Below, piece after piece: positions 8,660 to 16,930 of a stretch of DNA of 64,000 bases (position 1 is its first letter; each line of letters opens with the position of its first letter). Both the position numbers and the translations under genes were made by a program. Below the pieces are notes generated by a model. The model did not search any database. It had not been told where the DNA came from and worked only from the letters and a program-made list of their open reading frames with translations. The DNA is from JABGPL01 sp964387885 (GTDB lineage: Bacteria; Electryoneota; AABM5-125-24; Hatepunaeales; Hatepunaeaceae): positions 1-64,000 of the forward strand of contig CAYLYZ010000006.1 of NCBI GenBank assembly GCA_964387885.1, given 5' to 3'.

Positions 8660-9952
8660 TTATGGGACAAGGAAAGAGAGATTATCCGCCCAGTGTATAA
8701 CTGCGAGACCAACTAAGGCGAAAATTATCACGAATGGCAGACATTTGACAACGACCCGCATGAAGTTTTTCTCACCGGTAATTTGAGCCGCGAATCGAGC
8801 TTCAATAGCACTTGGGGGAATAACATCACCCAGGCCGGCAAGCAACGCTATTCCTGCAGCAACGACGATTTCATTTCTGCCGAGAAGAGAAAGTAAGAAC
8901 GGAATACCGAATACCATTGCTGATGCAAATGCGGAAACACCTCCAAAACCGGGCAGACTGATCACCATCCCAAGATAGGTCAAAGCCAGGGGGAGCGAGA
9001 GGACAGTTACTACCAATAGACCTCGAACTCCTGTCAAAGTCATAATTTGCAGAAATATTCCAATACCCGCGAGCAATCCCAGCACCGGTAGTCCGGTGAG
9101 TAACGCTTTGTAAACAGTCCTGTGAATTTTGATTGGTTTGCCGGTAAACAATCCGATTCCCGCTCCGATTAGAAAGATTAGCGGAGCCCCAATATCCGGG
9201 ACAAATTCCGGAAAAATTCTAACGAGGAACATCAGTAGAAATACGACAATCAGAGGCAGGAAAAGGATAAAACCACTTTTATCGGATTGGATCTCAGGCA
9301 GGTTTGCTACAGCAAGAGATGTATCGGCATTTCGCAGGTGTTTGAAAGCGAGCGTGAATGACGTGAAAAATGCTAACGGGAAAGCTATCAGGGCAAGAGG
9401 TCCCTCAAAGCCAATATAGGGCATATCAACGCCTTGGCCGATTAGCATAACAAGCAGGTTTATTGGAGGTGCAATCATTCCGAGCAGAGATACGAGTGCT
9501 ACCATCGCGGCAGTTGTGAGAACCGGAACACCGAGTGCAATAAGCGCCGGAGCCATCAGAGCGCCTGTTGTGAGAACGGATGTTGTCGTTATCCCTGTCA
9601 GCATTGCCGGGAACATTATAAACAGGGTTACTATCAAGACCAACAGAACCGGCTGTGTAGCAAATCGCGTGATAATAATCCTGGCAAGTGTCCCAAGGGC
9701 ACCATTTTCATCAATTACCCGCATGAAAATTAATGCGGTGAAAATGATGAGGATAGGATCGAGGTATGTAAAAATGCCCTCAACCAGGTGCCTTATCGGT
9801 ATGCCATTTCCCGCAACAAGTGCTCCGGCAATCGCTCCGAATAATAGAGCTATTCCGATGGGTTGTTTACGCCAGAATGCAGCGAGCAGGAAAACACCCA
9901 CCATTGCGGTGAAAATTAGCCAGCCATGAGTTAAAATATCTGGATTGTTCAA
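8660..9952 (-). CDS. TRAP/DctM-like large permease
   Basis: A 430-residue, almost wholly hydrophobic protein with about 11-12 membrane segments. It has internal motifs typical of the DctM/ion-transporter superfamily: 'TGITTTSVLTTGALMAPALIALGVP', 'GMIAPPINLLVML' and, in the second half, 'LLAGLGDVIPPSAIEARFAAQI'. The length fits TRAP large permeases (about 425-440). The frame begins at a TTG, with GAGGCAGG about 10 bases upstream. No small membrane subunit or solute-binding protein is adjacent, so the partner genes are elsewhere or this is another ion-transporter-superfamily member. The substrate cannot be told; organic acids are usual. Confidence 0.65.
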   Translation of the reverse strand: MNNPDILTHGWLIFTAMVGVFLLAAFWRKQPIGIALLFGAIAGALVAGNGIPIRHLVEGIFTYLDPILIIFTALIFMRVIDENGALGTLARIIITRFATQPVLLVLIVTLFIMFPAMLTGITTTSVLTTGALMAPALIALGVPVLTTAAMVALVSLLGMIAPPINLLVMLIGQGVDMPYIGFEGPLALIAFPLAFFTSFTLAFKHLRNADTSLAVANLPEIQSDKSGFILFLPLIVVFLLMFLVRIFPEFVPDIGAPLIFLIGAGIGLFTGKPIKIHRTVYKALLTGLPVLGLLAGIGIFLQIMTLTGVRGLLVVTVLSLPLALTYLGMVISLPGFGGVSAFASAMVFGIPFLLSLLGRNEIVVAAGIALLAGLGDVIPPSAIEARFAAQITGEKNFMRVVVKCLPFVIIFALVGLAVIHWADNLSFLVP

Positions 9953-10016
9953 GTTTATGTTACCTGCCTCAATCGTAAGTCGCTCAAATCTCGCAATCCC
10001 TTGTTTCGTGGAGAAG

Positions 10017-10070
10017 GGACATTCCTGTCCGTATTAAAACAAACACAAATTTGCGGACAGGAATGTCCGC
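10017..10070. repeat. Inverted pair of GGACA/TGTCC hairpins
   Basis: GGACA-TTCC-TGTCC (10017-10030) and GCGGACAGGAATGTCCGC (10053-10070) form the same back-to-back arrangement as 3459-3591, again with a CTCCCCGG right edge. They lie upstream of the DctM-like permease and beyond the stop of the gamma-glutamyltransferase. Confidence 0.75.
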
Positions 10071-10112
10071 ACTCCCCGGGTTTGGGGAAGAAAGTGAGAG
10101 TTTTCATCATAA

Positions 10113-11858
10113 TTAGTATCCACGTGCCGCGCCACCGCGCCTCTTGTCTGCTGCTCCTGTTATCATACCCGTATCATTATCAATTGAAATTCCATGAGCA
10201 CCTCCGAAATATACGTGATACGGTCCTGCAAAATGGAGTATGTAACCTGTCTTCTTAAGTTCTTTAACCGTCCTCAAATCAAATCTGTTTTCAAGGACAA
10301 GGTGTTCATTTGAAGGGAAGAACCGGGGATAATCTATTGCCGATGAAATGTCCATCCCATATTGAGTAGCATTGACTACTATTTGAGCCATAGCTGCGGG
10401 AATTCTGCTGCCTCCGGGTGTACCAACAATTAAGTTGACCTTACCATCCTTTAACATGATCAGGGGAGTCATATTTGAGCGGGGTCGTTTCCCTCCCTCA
10501 ATTATATTGCGACTCGTAGGGATTTTATCTTTTAAACTGTCAGGGGGAGGTACTGAAAAGTCCTTCATCTGGTTATTCAGCAATAATCCCGTACCGGGAG
10601 CCATTAAACCGGCTCCGAAGAAATGATTAATTGTCTGGGTTAGAGAAACGGCATTACCATCTTTGTCAACGACAACAAGATGTGTGGTATTGCCCTGATC
10701 ATTTTTATCTGGGGGACGGGTTGCTGATCGGGGACCAGGATCTGAATCCAATGCAATCCCTTCCATGGCTTCTTTTGCAAATTCAACTGTTGCAAGTTCC
10801 TGCCAGTCACCGATGTCAAACTTTGGATCGCAAATTGTAGTTGCTGCATCGATATAAGATTGCTGAATACATTGGGATTGAATGTGGGTCGCTTCCGCTG
10901 AATGAGGGGCAAATTCGTACACGCCGGCTAAATCAAACAAGTTCAATGCTTCAAGAAGGGCAGAACCACCACGACTTGGAGGTGGCATTGTAAGAGCTTC
11001 ATACGCGGATAATGATCCCGAAAAAGTCGCATGCAATGGCTCGGTTACTTCACTTCTGTAGAATTCAAGATCAGAGAGTTCCATATATCCTTTCGAGTTC
11101 TTAACTGCATTGACAATCGATTCCGCTATCGGACCTCTGTAGAACGAATTAAAGCCGCGTTCAACGATTGAATTCAGTGTCTTTGCCAGGTCTTTCTGGC
11201 GGAGAGTATCACCGACTTCAAATGGCAGGTCATCATTTAAAAAGACTTTGCTCAAAATGGAATCGGAAGAAATGTTTTCGTAGTTGTTCATAATTTGACC
11301 GGAAAGCGTCGGATCTACGGGAAAACCATTCTCAGCAGCATTAATTGCATCTCTTGCTAATCTTTCCAGTGGAAGTGTCGCCCAGGAGTGAAACATCTGT
11401 GCCCAACCTGCTGCAGCACCAGGTACGCAAACAGCTGTGCCACCATGCCCCATCCTGGCATGATTTGTATCTGCGGGATCGTAATAAAAGCTCGGATCAA
11501 CTTTTAGAGGCGCTTTCTCCCGGAAGTTAATAGCCTTTGCCTCACCGTCAGCCATTCTTATCACAGCAAAACCTCCACCTCCAAGACCTGAAGCGTGGGG
11601 CTCGACAACGTTGAGCATAAAAAGGGATGCGAGAGCTGCATCAACGGCGTTTCCACCGTCTTTCAAAACGTTGAGCCCAGCCTCTGCAGCCAGTGGATGA
11701 GCTGCAACAACCATCCCATTAGTTCCCGAAACTGGTGGATCAGCTGGACTGAGGGGGATAAGCTGATACTTAGGACCACAACCGGTAATGGTTAAAAACA
11801 GTAGAGCAATTAATATCGAAAGCGAAAAGAATTGCCTGAATATGGATTGTTTTTTCAT
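10113..11858 (-). CDS. ggt: Gamma-glutamyltransferase (lipoprotein)
   Basis: An Ntn-hydrolase that cleaves the gamma-glutamyl bond of glutathione and related compounds in the periplasm or at the cell surface. I start it at the ATG at 11858 rather than an upstream in-frame ATG (12002), because it then begins with a lipoprotein signal ('LFLTITGC', Cys 27). The result is 581 residues, the usual length. Key motifs are 'GGNAVDAALASLFMLNVVEPHASGLGGGGF', 'REKAP', 'PPSRGG' and the autoprocessing site 'GNTTHLVVVDKDGNAVSLTQTIN', with the nucleophile Thr 391 at the first T of TTH. 'GTPGGSRIP' near the end binds the gamma-glutamyl group. It stands alone and is read in the same direction as the permease. 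Confidence 0.92.
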   Translation of the reverse strand: MKKQSIFRQFFSLSILIALLFLTITGCGPKYQLIPLSPADPPVSGTNGMVVAAHPLAAEAGLNVLKDGGNAVDAALASLFMLNVVEPHASGLGGGGFAVIRMADGEAKAINFREKAPLKVDPSFYYDPADTNHARMGHGGTAVCVPGAAAGWAQMFHSWATLPLERLARDAINAAENGFPVDPTLSGQIMNNYENISSDSILSKVFLNDDLPFEVGDTLRQKDLAKTLNSIVERGFNSFYRGPIAESIVNAVKNSKGYMELSDLEFYRSEVTEPLHATFSGSLSAYEALTMPPPSRGGSALLEALNLFDLAGVYEFAPHSAEATHIQSQCIQQSYIDAATTICDPKFDIGDWQELATVEFAKEAMEGIALDSDPGPRSATRPPDKNDQGNTTHLVVVDKDGNAVSLTQTINHFFGAGLMAPGTGLLLNNQMKDFSVPPPDSLKDKIPTSRNIIEGGKRPRSNMTPLIMLKDGKVNLIVGTPGGSRIPAAMAQIVVNATQYGMDISSAIDYPRFFPSNEHLVLENRFDLRTVKELKKTGYILHFAGPYHVYFGGAHGISIDNDTGMITGAADKRRGGAARGY

Positions 11859-12082
11859 TGTAGGATCCTGCTGTTGAATTCTCTTTGGGCTATCTTTCAT
11901 CTGACAAAGTCTCCAGGTGGTTCGGGCTTCTGAAATAGTGTTGCAAATTTTAAACATTTTGAAAGAGATGTTTAGTTTGTTAACCGAATTAACACTTTTC
12001 ATTTGCCAATCTACTAATATAGACTAACTTGACGAATTGCGCAAACCACAATACCCGTATGGGTAGTCGAGAAAAAGAATCT

Positions 12083-12332
12083 TAAGACATCATACCTGTC
12101 CAAAATAGACAATTTGAGTGTTCCTCTTTCCCGTGAACACGGGAAACCAGATGCATAACAAATTCTACAACCTGTTTTTTAGTTAGTCGCTCGTAGTAGA
12201 AAAATCGAGTTATTAAAAAGTGTCCTGAGTCTATGCACTTAGATAACATTGTTTTTATGCTGGATTCCCAATCAAGTTGGGAATGAGGAAGTCAAAGTAC
12301 GGATATATTTTGGACAGCAATGATAAGACATC
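12083..12332. mobile_element. Possible MITE-like element with inverted termini and direct repeats
   Basis: CTGTCCAAAATA at 12096-12107 is answered by its exact reverse complement TATTTTGGACAG at 12306-12317. Outside these, the 9-base word TAAGACATC occurs as a direct repeat at 12083-12091 and 12324-12332. The enclosed DNA has no gene but contains two palindromes, TTTCCCGTGAACACGGGAAA (12127-12146) and ATTCCCAA...TTGGGAAT (12264-12283). The pattern suits a small non-autonomous transposon, but the direct repeats do not abut the inverted ones (4-6 bases between), so this is tentative. It fills the spacer between ggt and dus. Confidence 0.4.
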
Positions 12333-12338
12333 CGTGTT

Positions 12339-13376
12339 TTATTTATCTTCAAGAAGAGTGTTTTTGAATTGCGAAATCCGTTGAAGCACAAATTTCGGAT
12401 CCTCAGCTCTCATCAACTCCTTTCTCAATGCAGCCGCATCTCGCAAGCCTTTGGTATACCATCCGATGTGTTTGCGCATCCTGTGGACAGCAGTCTGAAC
12501 ATTGAAACGCTCGAGCATCAACTCATAATGCGATATCAGCGTGTCTATCCGATGAGTTGGTTCAGGTTCGAGGACTTCTTCGTCTGTAGGATACCCCTTT
12601 TCAAGTGCCTGAAATATCCAGGGGCGTCCACATGCCCACCTGCCAATCATAATCCTGTCGCAGCCTGTTTCAGAAACCATGTTTTTTGCACCGGAATAAG
12701 AAACAATGTCTCCGTTCCCAACTACAGGGACCTTAACTGCGCTTTTAACTCGTCCTATGACATTAAAATCGGAAACCGTACCTTTCCATCCGCGCACGTA
12801 TTTCCCATGAATAGCAATCAATGAAGCTCCGGCCTGTTCAGCTGCAATTGCTGCATCAACAGCGGTCTCATCAGGTTTTTGATATCCCGACCGGAGTTTG
12901 ACAGAAACTGGAATATTGGAGGTTTGTTTTACTGCGGAAACTATATTGCCAATTAGATCGGGATCCCTCATTAAATACCCACCACATGAGCGTGAAACAA
13001 ACCTCTTCACCGGGCAGCCACAATTAATATCAATCATGTCCGGTTGCCAGTGTTCAATAATTATTGGCACTGCATCGGCGAACTGGGATGGATCCGATCC
13101 GAATAATTGTACTGCAATTGGACGTTCATCTTCACGAAACCTTGCCATATCAATGCTTACAGCCCCCATTCGTCGGGTGCCTTCAGCCGAAATTACCTCA
13201 GAGTATAAAAGCCCTGAACCAAAACGGCGTGTCAACCTTCTGAAAGGTGAATCAGAGACACCTGCCATTGGAGCGAGGATTTCTCCGGCAGGAAGTTCCC
13301 AATTTCCGATAAGATGAGTCGGTTTAGGTTGATTTTCGGCTTTTTCATTTTTATATTTTAACTTTTTGTCAAACAT
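12339..13376 (-). CDS. dus: tRNA-dihydrouridine synthase, DusB/NifR3-like
   Basis: FMN-dependent reductase that makes dihydrouridine in tRNA. The 345-residue protein shows the TIM-barrel signatures of Dus enzymes: 'ILAPMAGVSDSPFRRL' (FMN site), 'VQLFGSDP', 'DMIDINCGCPVKRFV...GGYLMRDP' (the Cys of GCP is the catalytic position), 'PVSVKLRSG', 'LIAIHGKYV', 'PVVGNGDI' and 'IMIGRWACGRPWIF'. The length is that of DusB. It is divergent from the L28 gene with only 32 bases between the start codons, so the two probably share a promoter region. Confidence 0.92.
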   Translation of the reverse strand: MFDKKLKYKNEKAENQPKPTHLIGNWELPAGEILAPMAGVSDSPFRRLTRRFGSGLLYSEVISAEGTRRMGAVSIDMARFREDERPIAVQLFGSDPSQFADAVPIIIEHWQPDMIDINCGCPVKRFVSRSCGGYLMRDPDLIGNIVSAVKQTSNIPVSVKLRSGYQKPDETAVDAAIAAEQAGASLIAIHGKYVRGWKGTVSDFNVIGRVKSAVKVPVVGNGDIVSYSGAKNMVSETGCDRIMIGRWACGRPWIFQALEKGYPTDEEVLEPEPTHRIDTLISHYELMLERFNVQTAVHRMRKHIGWYTKGLRDAAALRKELMRAEDPKFVLQRISQFKNTLLEDK

Positions 13377-13408
13377 TTATTCGATCACTCGAAGTTAAAG
13401 AGCATAAA

Positions 13409-13948
13409 ATGTCAAGAAGATGCCAACTAACCGGACGGGGACCCCGAGTCGGGAACACAGTCAGCCATGCACACAACGTCAACAAAAGACGATGGAATAT
13501 TAATTTACAAAAAGTACGTGTTCTTGTAAATGGTAGAGTTGTGCGGATGAAGGTCAGCACAAAGGCAATTAAGTCCGGTTTAATAGAAAAACCAAGGTTC
13601 ATCCCGAAGGCTCCGAAGCAGAAAGTCCAGAAATCACAGGTTGCAGTTGCTGCCGCAGTTGCTGATGAGGAACCAATTAGCGATTTCTTCTCAGAAGGCT
13701 CCGTTGTATCACGCATATTCAAACCAAAGCCGAAAAATGCTGACGGATCAATGGTAGAAGAAGATTCAATTGAAGAGCAGTTCTTGAGAGATACAATGGA
13801 AGATGAAACTCCCGTGAACCAGATGCCCGATCTGCCAAAAGTACCGGAAACTCCTGAGACACCAGATACTCCTGAGACACCAGAGTCTGCAGAGGTTCCT
13901 GAATCACCCGAAGCTGATGAACCTGCTGAATCCAATACCGAATCATAA
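13409..13948 (+). CDS. rpmB: 50S ribosomal protein L28 with long acidic C-terminal extension
   Basis: Residues 1-65 are a standard bL28 ('MSRRCQLTGRGPRVGN..SHAHN..KRRW..NLQKVRVLVNGRVVRMKVSTKAIKSG'), a component of the large ribosomal subunit. The usual bL28 is 60-80 residues. Here it continues to 179 residues with an Ala/Val-rich stretch, an acidic segment and a Pro-Glu-Thr repeat tail ('PETPETPDTPETPE...'). The same frame runs without interruption to a TAA, and an intrinsic terminator follows at 14085. The extension is therefore probably real, not a misread fusion. Confidence 0.9.
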   Translation: MSRRCQLTGRGPRVGNTVSHAHNVNKRRWNINLQKVRVLVNGRVVRMKVSTKAIKSGLIEKPRFIPKAPKQKVQKSQVAVAAAVADEEPISDFFSEGSVVSRIFKPKPKNADGSMVEEDSIEEQFLRDTMEDETPVNQMPDLPKVPETPETPDTPETPESAEVPESPEADEPAESNTES

Positions 13949-14084
13949 CGGTGTCGATTTTCGATGAGAATCTCACAAAAGTTTGTTAAGTACGATCTCG
14001 TTTCGAAATTAATTATGAGTTTTCTTCCCAAAGTTACTTTTAAGTGAGCTCACTCGTTAATTAATTAAGAGTTTTTCAGAAGTT

Positions 14085-14120
14085 AAAAGGGCTGATGGAT
14101 AATCCACCAGCCCTTTTTTT
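14085..14120 (+). terminator. Intrinsic terminator after rpmB
   Basis: A 12-bp stem with one mismatch (AAGGGCTGATGG against CCACCAGCCCTT) closes on a short loop and is followed by a run of seven T. It lies about 140 bases after the L28 stop. Confidence 0.85.
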
Positions 14121-14151
14121 ATATATTTATCAAGTTTCGCGACCGTGGGGA

Positions 14152-14173
14152 GGACGGATATATTTATCCGTCC
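14152..14173. repeat. GGACGGATA palindrome, compensatory variant
   Basis: GGACGGATA-TATT-TATCCGTCC follows a GGGGA edge like the hairpins at 3459 and 49660. It carries A/T where they carry C/G, and the change is matched on both arms. Confidence 0.65.
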
Positions 14174-14205
14174 TTTGAATCACTTATGGCATTTCTTGAA
14201 AGCAG

Positions 14206-14291
14206 TGTCTTTGCGAACGAAGTGAAGCAATCTCTTAAGGTTTATATATACAAATAGATCGCTTCGTCTCTTCGTTCCTCGCGAAGACGAA
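14206..14291. repeat. Inverted repeat of the GCGAACGAAGTGAAGCAATC type
   Basis: The arm at 14206-14234 (TTTGCGAACGAAGTGAAGC, AATCTC) is mirrored at 14257-14290 (GATCGCTTCGTCTCTTCG, CTCGCGAAGACGA). From memory, close relatives of the form 'CATTGCGAGCGAAGCGAAGC' are found between genes in many unrelated bacteria. It lies between the convergent L28 and M42 genes. Confidence 0.65.
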
Positions 14292-14338
14292 CATCAGTCA
14301 TTACTTTCGGGAAATGTAATATGAACCCTGAACTTGAA

Positions 14339-15379
14339 TCAAAGACGATAGTCCATATCACCGGGATCATTCAAGTATGCGGCGAGAAGATCGATAGTTG
14401 CTTGAACGTCATCCTTGTGTACCGTTTCCACGGTTGAATGAACATAACGGCATGGTATAGAAAGCGTAATTACGGCAGCACCTCGAGGCACTTTCTGCAT
14501 TGCACCGGCATCTGTTCCACCTCTGGGAAGGACATCCTTCTGGTATTTTATCTCTTTTTCTTCAGCTAAGCTGCACATACGGTCGAATAGCTTCGGGTTT
14601 GAGATTGCGGCACCGTTCATAAGTGAAATCGCAGCACCGTCACCGAGTACGGAAATATAGTCCTGTCCACTTGCACCTGGTAAATCGTTTGCGAGCGTAA
14701 CATCCAGTGCTATTCCAACATCAGGGACTATTCCGGAGGATGATGCAAAAGCACCTCGCAAACCTACTTCTTCCGGAGTTGTACCAACTACATAGATGTC
14801 TGCCTCGCACTCACCAACCTTGCGAGCGGCTTCAATCATGCAGTAAACTCCGACCCTGTCATCAAATGTCTTACAGGTCAGGCAGTTTCCCAATTCCCCC
14901 ATTTGCCTTTCCAATGTGATCGGATCCCCGATTTTCACCAATTCATCAACTCTCTCCTTTGGCAGGCCGAGGTCGATAAAATAATCTTTTAACTGAAGAG
15001 TTTTCTTCTTTTCTTCTTCTGTTAAAATATGTATGGGTTTTGAGCCAATTACTCCCAGCAGGTCTTCCTTTCCAAGCACTTTAACGCGCTGTGCCATAAG
15101 CGTTCGCGGATCAAATCCACCGGCTGGATTAAACCTCAGGAATCCCTTATCATCAATGTAACTCACATAGAATCCAATTTCATCGATATGACCGGCAACC
15201 ATGATTTTTTTTCGTTCCCCGTCAGGTCCTGTGCCTTTCCTGAAACCGATTACGTTTCCGAGTGTATCAGTTGAAACTTCAAAGTTGAGAGATTCCAACT
15301 CCTCTTTAACCAATTGTCGAACTCGATCTTCACGTCCTGACACACCGGACATTTCGACTAATTGTTTTAATAATTCCAT
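14339..15379 (-). CDS. M42 family metallopeptidase (glutamyl aminopeptidase type)
   Basis: A cytosolic di-metal aminopeptidase, 346 residues, the normal length for peptidase family M42 (TET-like dodecamers). Visible metal and catalytic motifs are 'MVAGHIDEIGF' (first His/Asp), 'TCKTFDDRVG' (bridging Asp), 'TTPEEVGLRGA' (catalytic Glu and metal Glu), 'IALDVT', 'RGGTDAGAM' and 'IPCRYVHSTVE' (last His). It probably completes degradation of peptides released by the proteasome-like or Lon/Clp machinery. A strong GAGGAG site precedes the ATG. It is followed, in the same direction, by nothing before the repeats at 14.2 kb. Confidence 0.93.
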   Translation of the reverse strand: MELLKQLVEMSGVSGREDRVRQLVKEELESLNFEVSTDTLGNVIGFRKGTGPDGERKKIMVAGHIDEIGFYVSYIDDKGFLRFNPAGGFDPRTLMAQRVKVLGKEDLLGVIGSKPIHILTEEEKKKTLQLKDYFIDLGLPKERVDELVKIGDPITLERQMGELGNCLTCKTFDDRVGVYCMIEAARKVGECEADIYVVGTTPEEVGLRGAFASSSGIVPDVGIALDVTLANDLPGASGQDYISVLGDGAAISLMNGAAISNPKLFDRMCSLAEEKEIKYQKDVLPRGGTDAGAMQKVPRGAAVITLSIPCRYVHSTVETVHKDDVQATIDLLAAYLNDPGDMDYRL

Positions 15380-15407
15380 TACTTACTCCTCTTAGCGGTA
15401 TATTAAT

Positions 15408-16154
15408 TTATCTTTGCACTTTAACGATTCGCCCTCTCAAATCAGTTGAAGCGCGAATGCTTGAATCAAGATTTACTGCTTTTTCCCGGTCATCAAAAAG
15501 CCCAACCTGAACGACCGTAAGTTCTCTTCCTTTAAAGACTTTTTTAATATAACGAACATTTCCCCATTTCTGGGCTATTTGTCCGACTTTCTGAGCACCT
15601 TTGTGGTTTTGATAAGCGCCTAATTGCACCGTCCACTGGTCGTTTTTTTGGGGGTTACTGGCTGATGAAGATTTTGACATGGGGTGTGCAGATTTCACTG
15701 ACAGCTCTGTAAGATCCCGAACTGAGCGGGGATCCGGACTTTGACTGAGTCCTTCAAACTCCGGATGTCGACGTTTTAAAAATCCCCAGTATTTTTCTGC
15801 CATATCGAAATCACCTTTTGCCATGTGGTATTGCCACAAGCGGTTCAGCGCATGAGCACTGAATGGCGATCCGGGGTATAAGGCTACAGTTCGGTCAAAA
15901 TAAAATCGAGCAGCTTCACCATCAGTTTCGTATACTCCCCGAAAAAACTGTCCGGCAGCGGTTTCTTCAGGTATTGAATCTATAATTCCTCGAAGAGAAT
16001 CTGTATCACCCTGTATAAACATTGATAAAAGCCTGTCATCTGTTTCGCCCGAGTGGTCTCTACAGGCTGTATTTTCCGGTCCCCACATAAAAAAAATGGT
16101 GGTTAAAAGGAATATTCTAAAACAAAGTTGTTCTGGGAATCGGTGTGTTTTCAT
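15408..16154 (-). CDS. SPOR-domain exported protein with a TPR-like region
   Basis: The 248-residue protein begins with a hydrophobic export signal (about 10-25). A helical region follows ('AAGQFFRGVYETDGEAARFYFDRTVALYPGSPFSAHALNRLWQYHMAKGDFDMAEKYW', about 65-125) that resembles TPR-type repeats. After a Ser/Asn-rich linker comes a C-terminal SPOR domain ('WTVQLGAYQNHKGAQKVGQ ... VVQVGLFDDREKAV', about 175-245). SPOR domains bind peptidoglycan stripped of stem peptides, usually at the division site. The protein lies 28 bases upstream of the M42 peptidase gene and may share its transcript. Confidence 0.75.
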   Translation of the reverse strand: MKTHRFPEQLCFRIFLLTTIFFMWGPENTACRDHSGETDDRLLSMFIQGDTDSLRGIIDSIPEETAAGQFFRGVYETDGEAARFYFDRTVALYPGSPFSAHALNRLWQYHMAKGDFDMAEKYWGFLKRRHPEFEGLSQSPDPRSVRDLTELSVKSAHPMSKSSSASNPQKNDQWTVQLGAYQNHKGAQKVGQIAQKWGNVRYIKKVFKGRELTVVQVGLFDDREKAVNLDSSIRASTDLRGRIVKVQR

Positions 16155-16219
16155 GCTATGATTCCCAATTCAGTGGGACTTTGTCACAGTAGAGGTCTAT
16201 ATTTAACCATTGACTGATA

Positions 16220-16561
16220 CTAACTGGGAACTTCGTCATTACCGCTCTCTTTTTGGTGTTCAGTTTCACCCTTTTCTTCTTCGTAATCACCAGATTCATA
16301 TTGGATGATCTTATTATTGAGGTGTTTAATCTCGTTGCGGTATTTTCTGATCTGAACGTGGTGACGCAATTGATTGAAGAAAGCAATGAGTAGAAAGGAA
16401 ATCATCCCAATCGCAAACGAGAAGAAGATTACAAAATACAAGGGGATAGCGCTCAGGCTCCAGCTCAAAAATCGCACGTCAACAATTGCTGAATTCTGAT
16501 ATGAAATGAACAGAACACCGAGTATTACAATTGCGATAAAAATCCATCGCAGCGCCCACAC
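16220..16561 (-). CDS. LapA/DUF1049-like small membrane protein
   Basis: I start this at the GTG at 16561: a GGAGG sits five bases upstream, whereas an in-frame ATG at 16648 has no such site. The product is then 113 residues. Two membrane helices ('ALRWIFIAIVILGVLFISYQN' and 'IPLYFVIFFSFAIGMISFLLIAFF') are separated by a short loop with 'QNSAIVDVRFLSW'. A basic and then acidic coiled tail follows. This is the layout of LapA (DUF1049), an inner-membrane protein linked in E. coli to lipopolysaccharide assembly together with LapB. No lapB is adjacent. Confidence 0.7.
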   Translation of the reverse strand: MWALRWIFIAIVILGVLFISYQNSAIVDVRFLSWSLSAIPLYFVIFFSFAIGMISFLLIAFFNQLRHHVQIRKYRNEIKHLNNKIIQYESGDYEEEKGETEHQKESGNDEVPS

Positions 16562-16820
16562 AATTACCTCCGAAAAAACAAGAACGGTTGAGATGACCTG
16601 TAATGGATATAATGCTTCAATCAAGCAATCTAAAGCTGTATACATCAAGGATCATAATCAGGAAAATATATTGATACATCACAACAAAAGCAAGGGATTC
16701 ACTGACTGAAGTATAAACTTAAATATGAACTGTGAAGTTCCTTAATTTCATAACAATCGATACTCATTCAAATTCCGGAGCCTAAAACTCAATGATTCGA
16801 ATCGAAAATCCAGCTACAAC

Positions 16821-16849
16821 TTGAATAATTTGATAATTCCATTTATATT
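16821..16849 (+). promoter_or_regulatory. Possible sigma-70-type promoter
   Basis: TTGAAT and TATATT are separated by 17 bases, about 80 bases before the FnIII lipoprotein start. The match is moderate (4/6 and 5/6) and FCB bacteria often use other -35/-10 sequences. Apart from this, the 16562-16930 spacer, which lies between divergent genes, shows nothing recognisable. Confidence 0.25.
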
Positions 16850-16930
16850 AGAATGTTATTGCTAAAGCGGAACTCGATAGTCCCATCACGACTAAGTTCC
16901 GAATAAATGAGTCTTAGATTGGAGTTTGCC

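Noticed and set aside
11859..12002. 48-residue N-terminal extension of gamma-glutamyltransferase
   Set aside because: It would bury the lipoprotein signal; the ATG at 11858 gives normal length and a proper lipobox.
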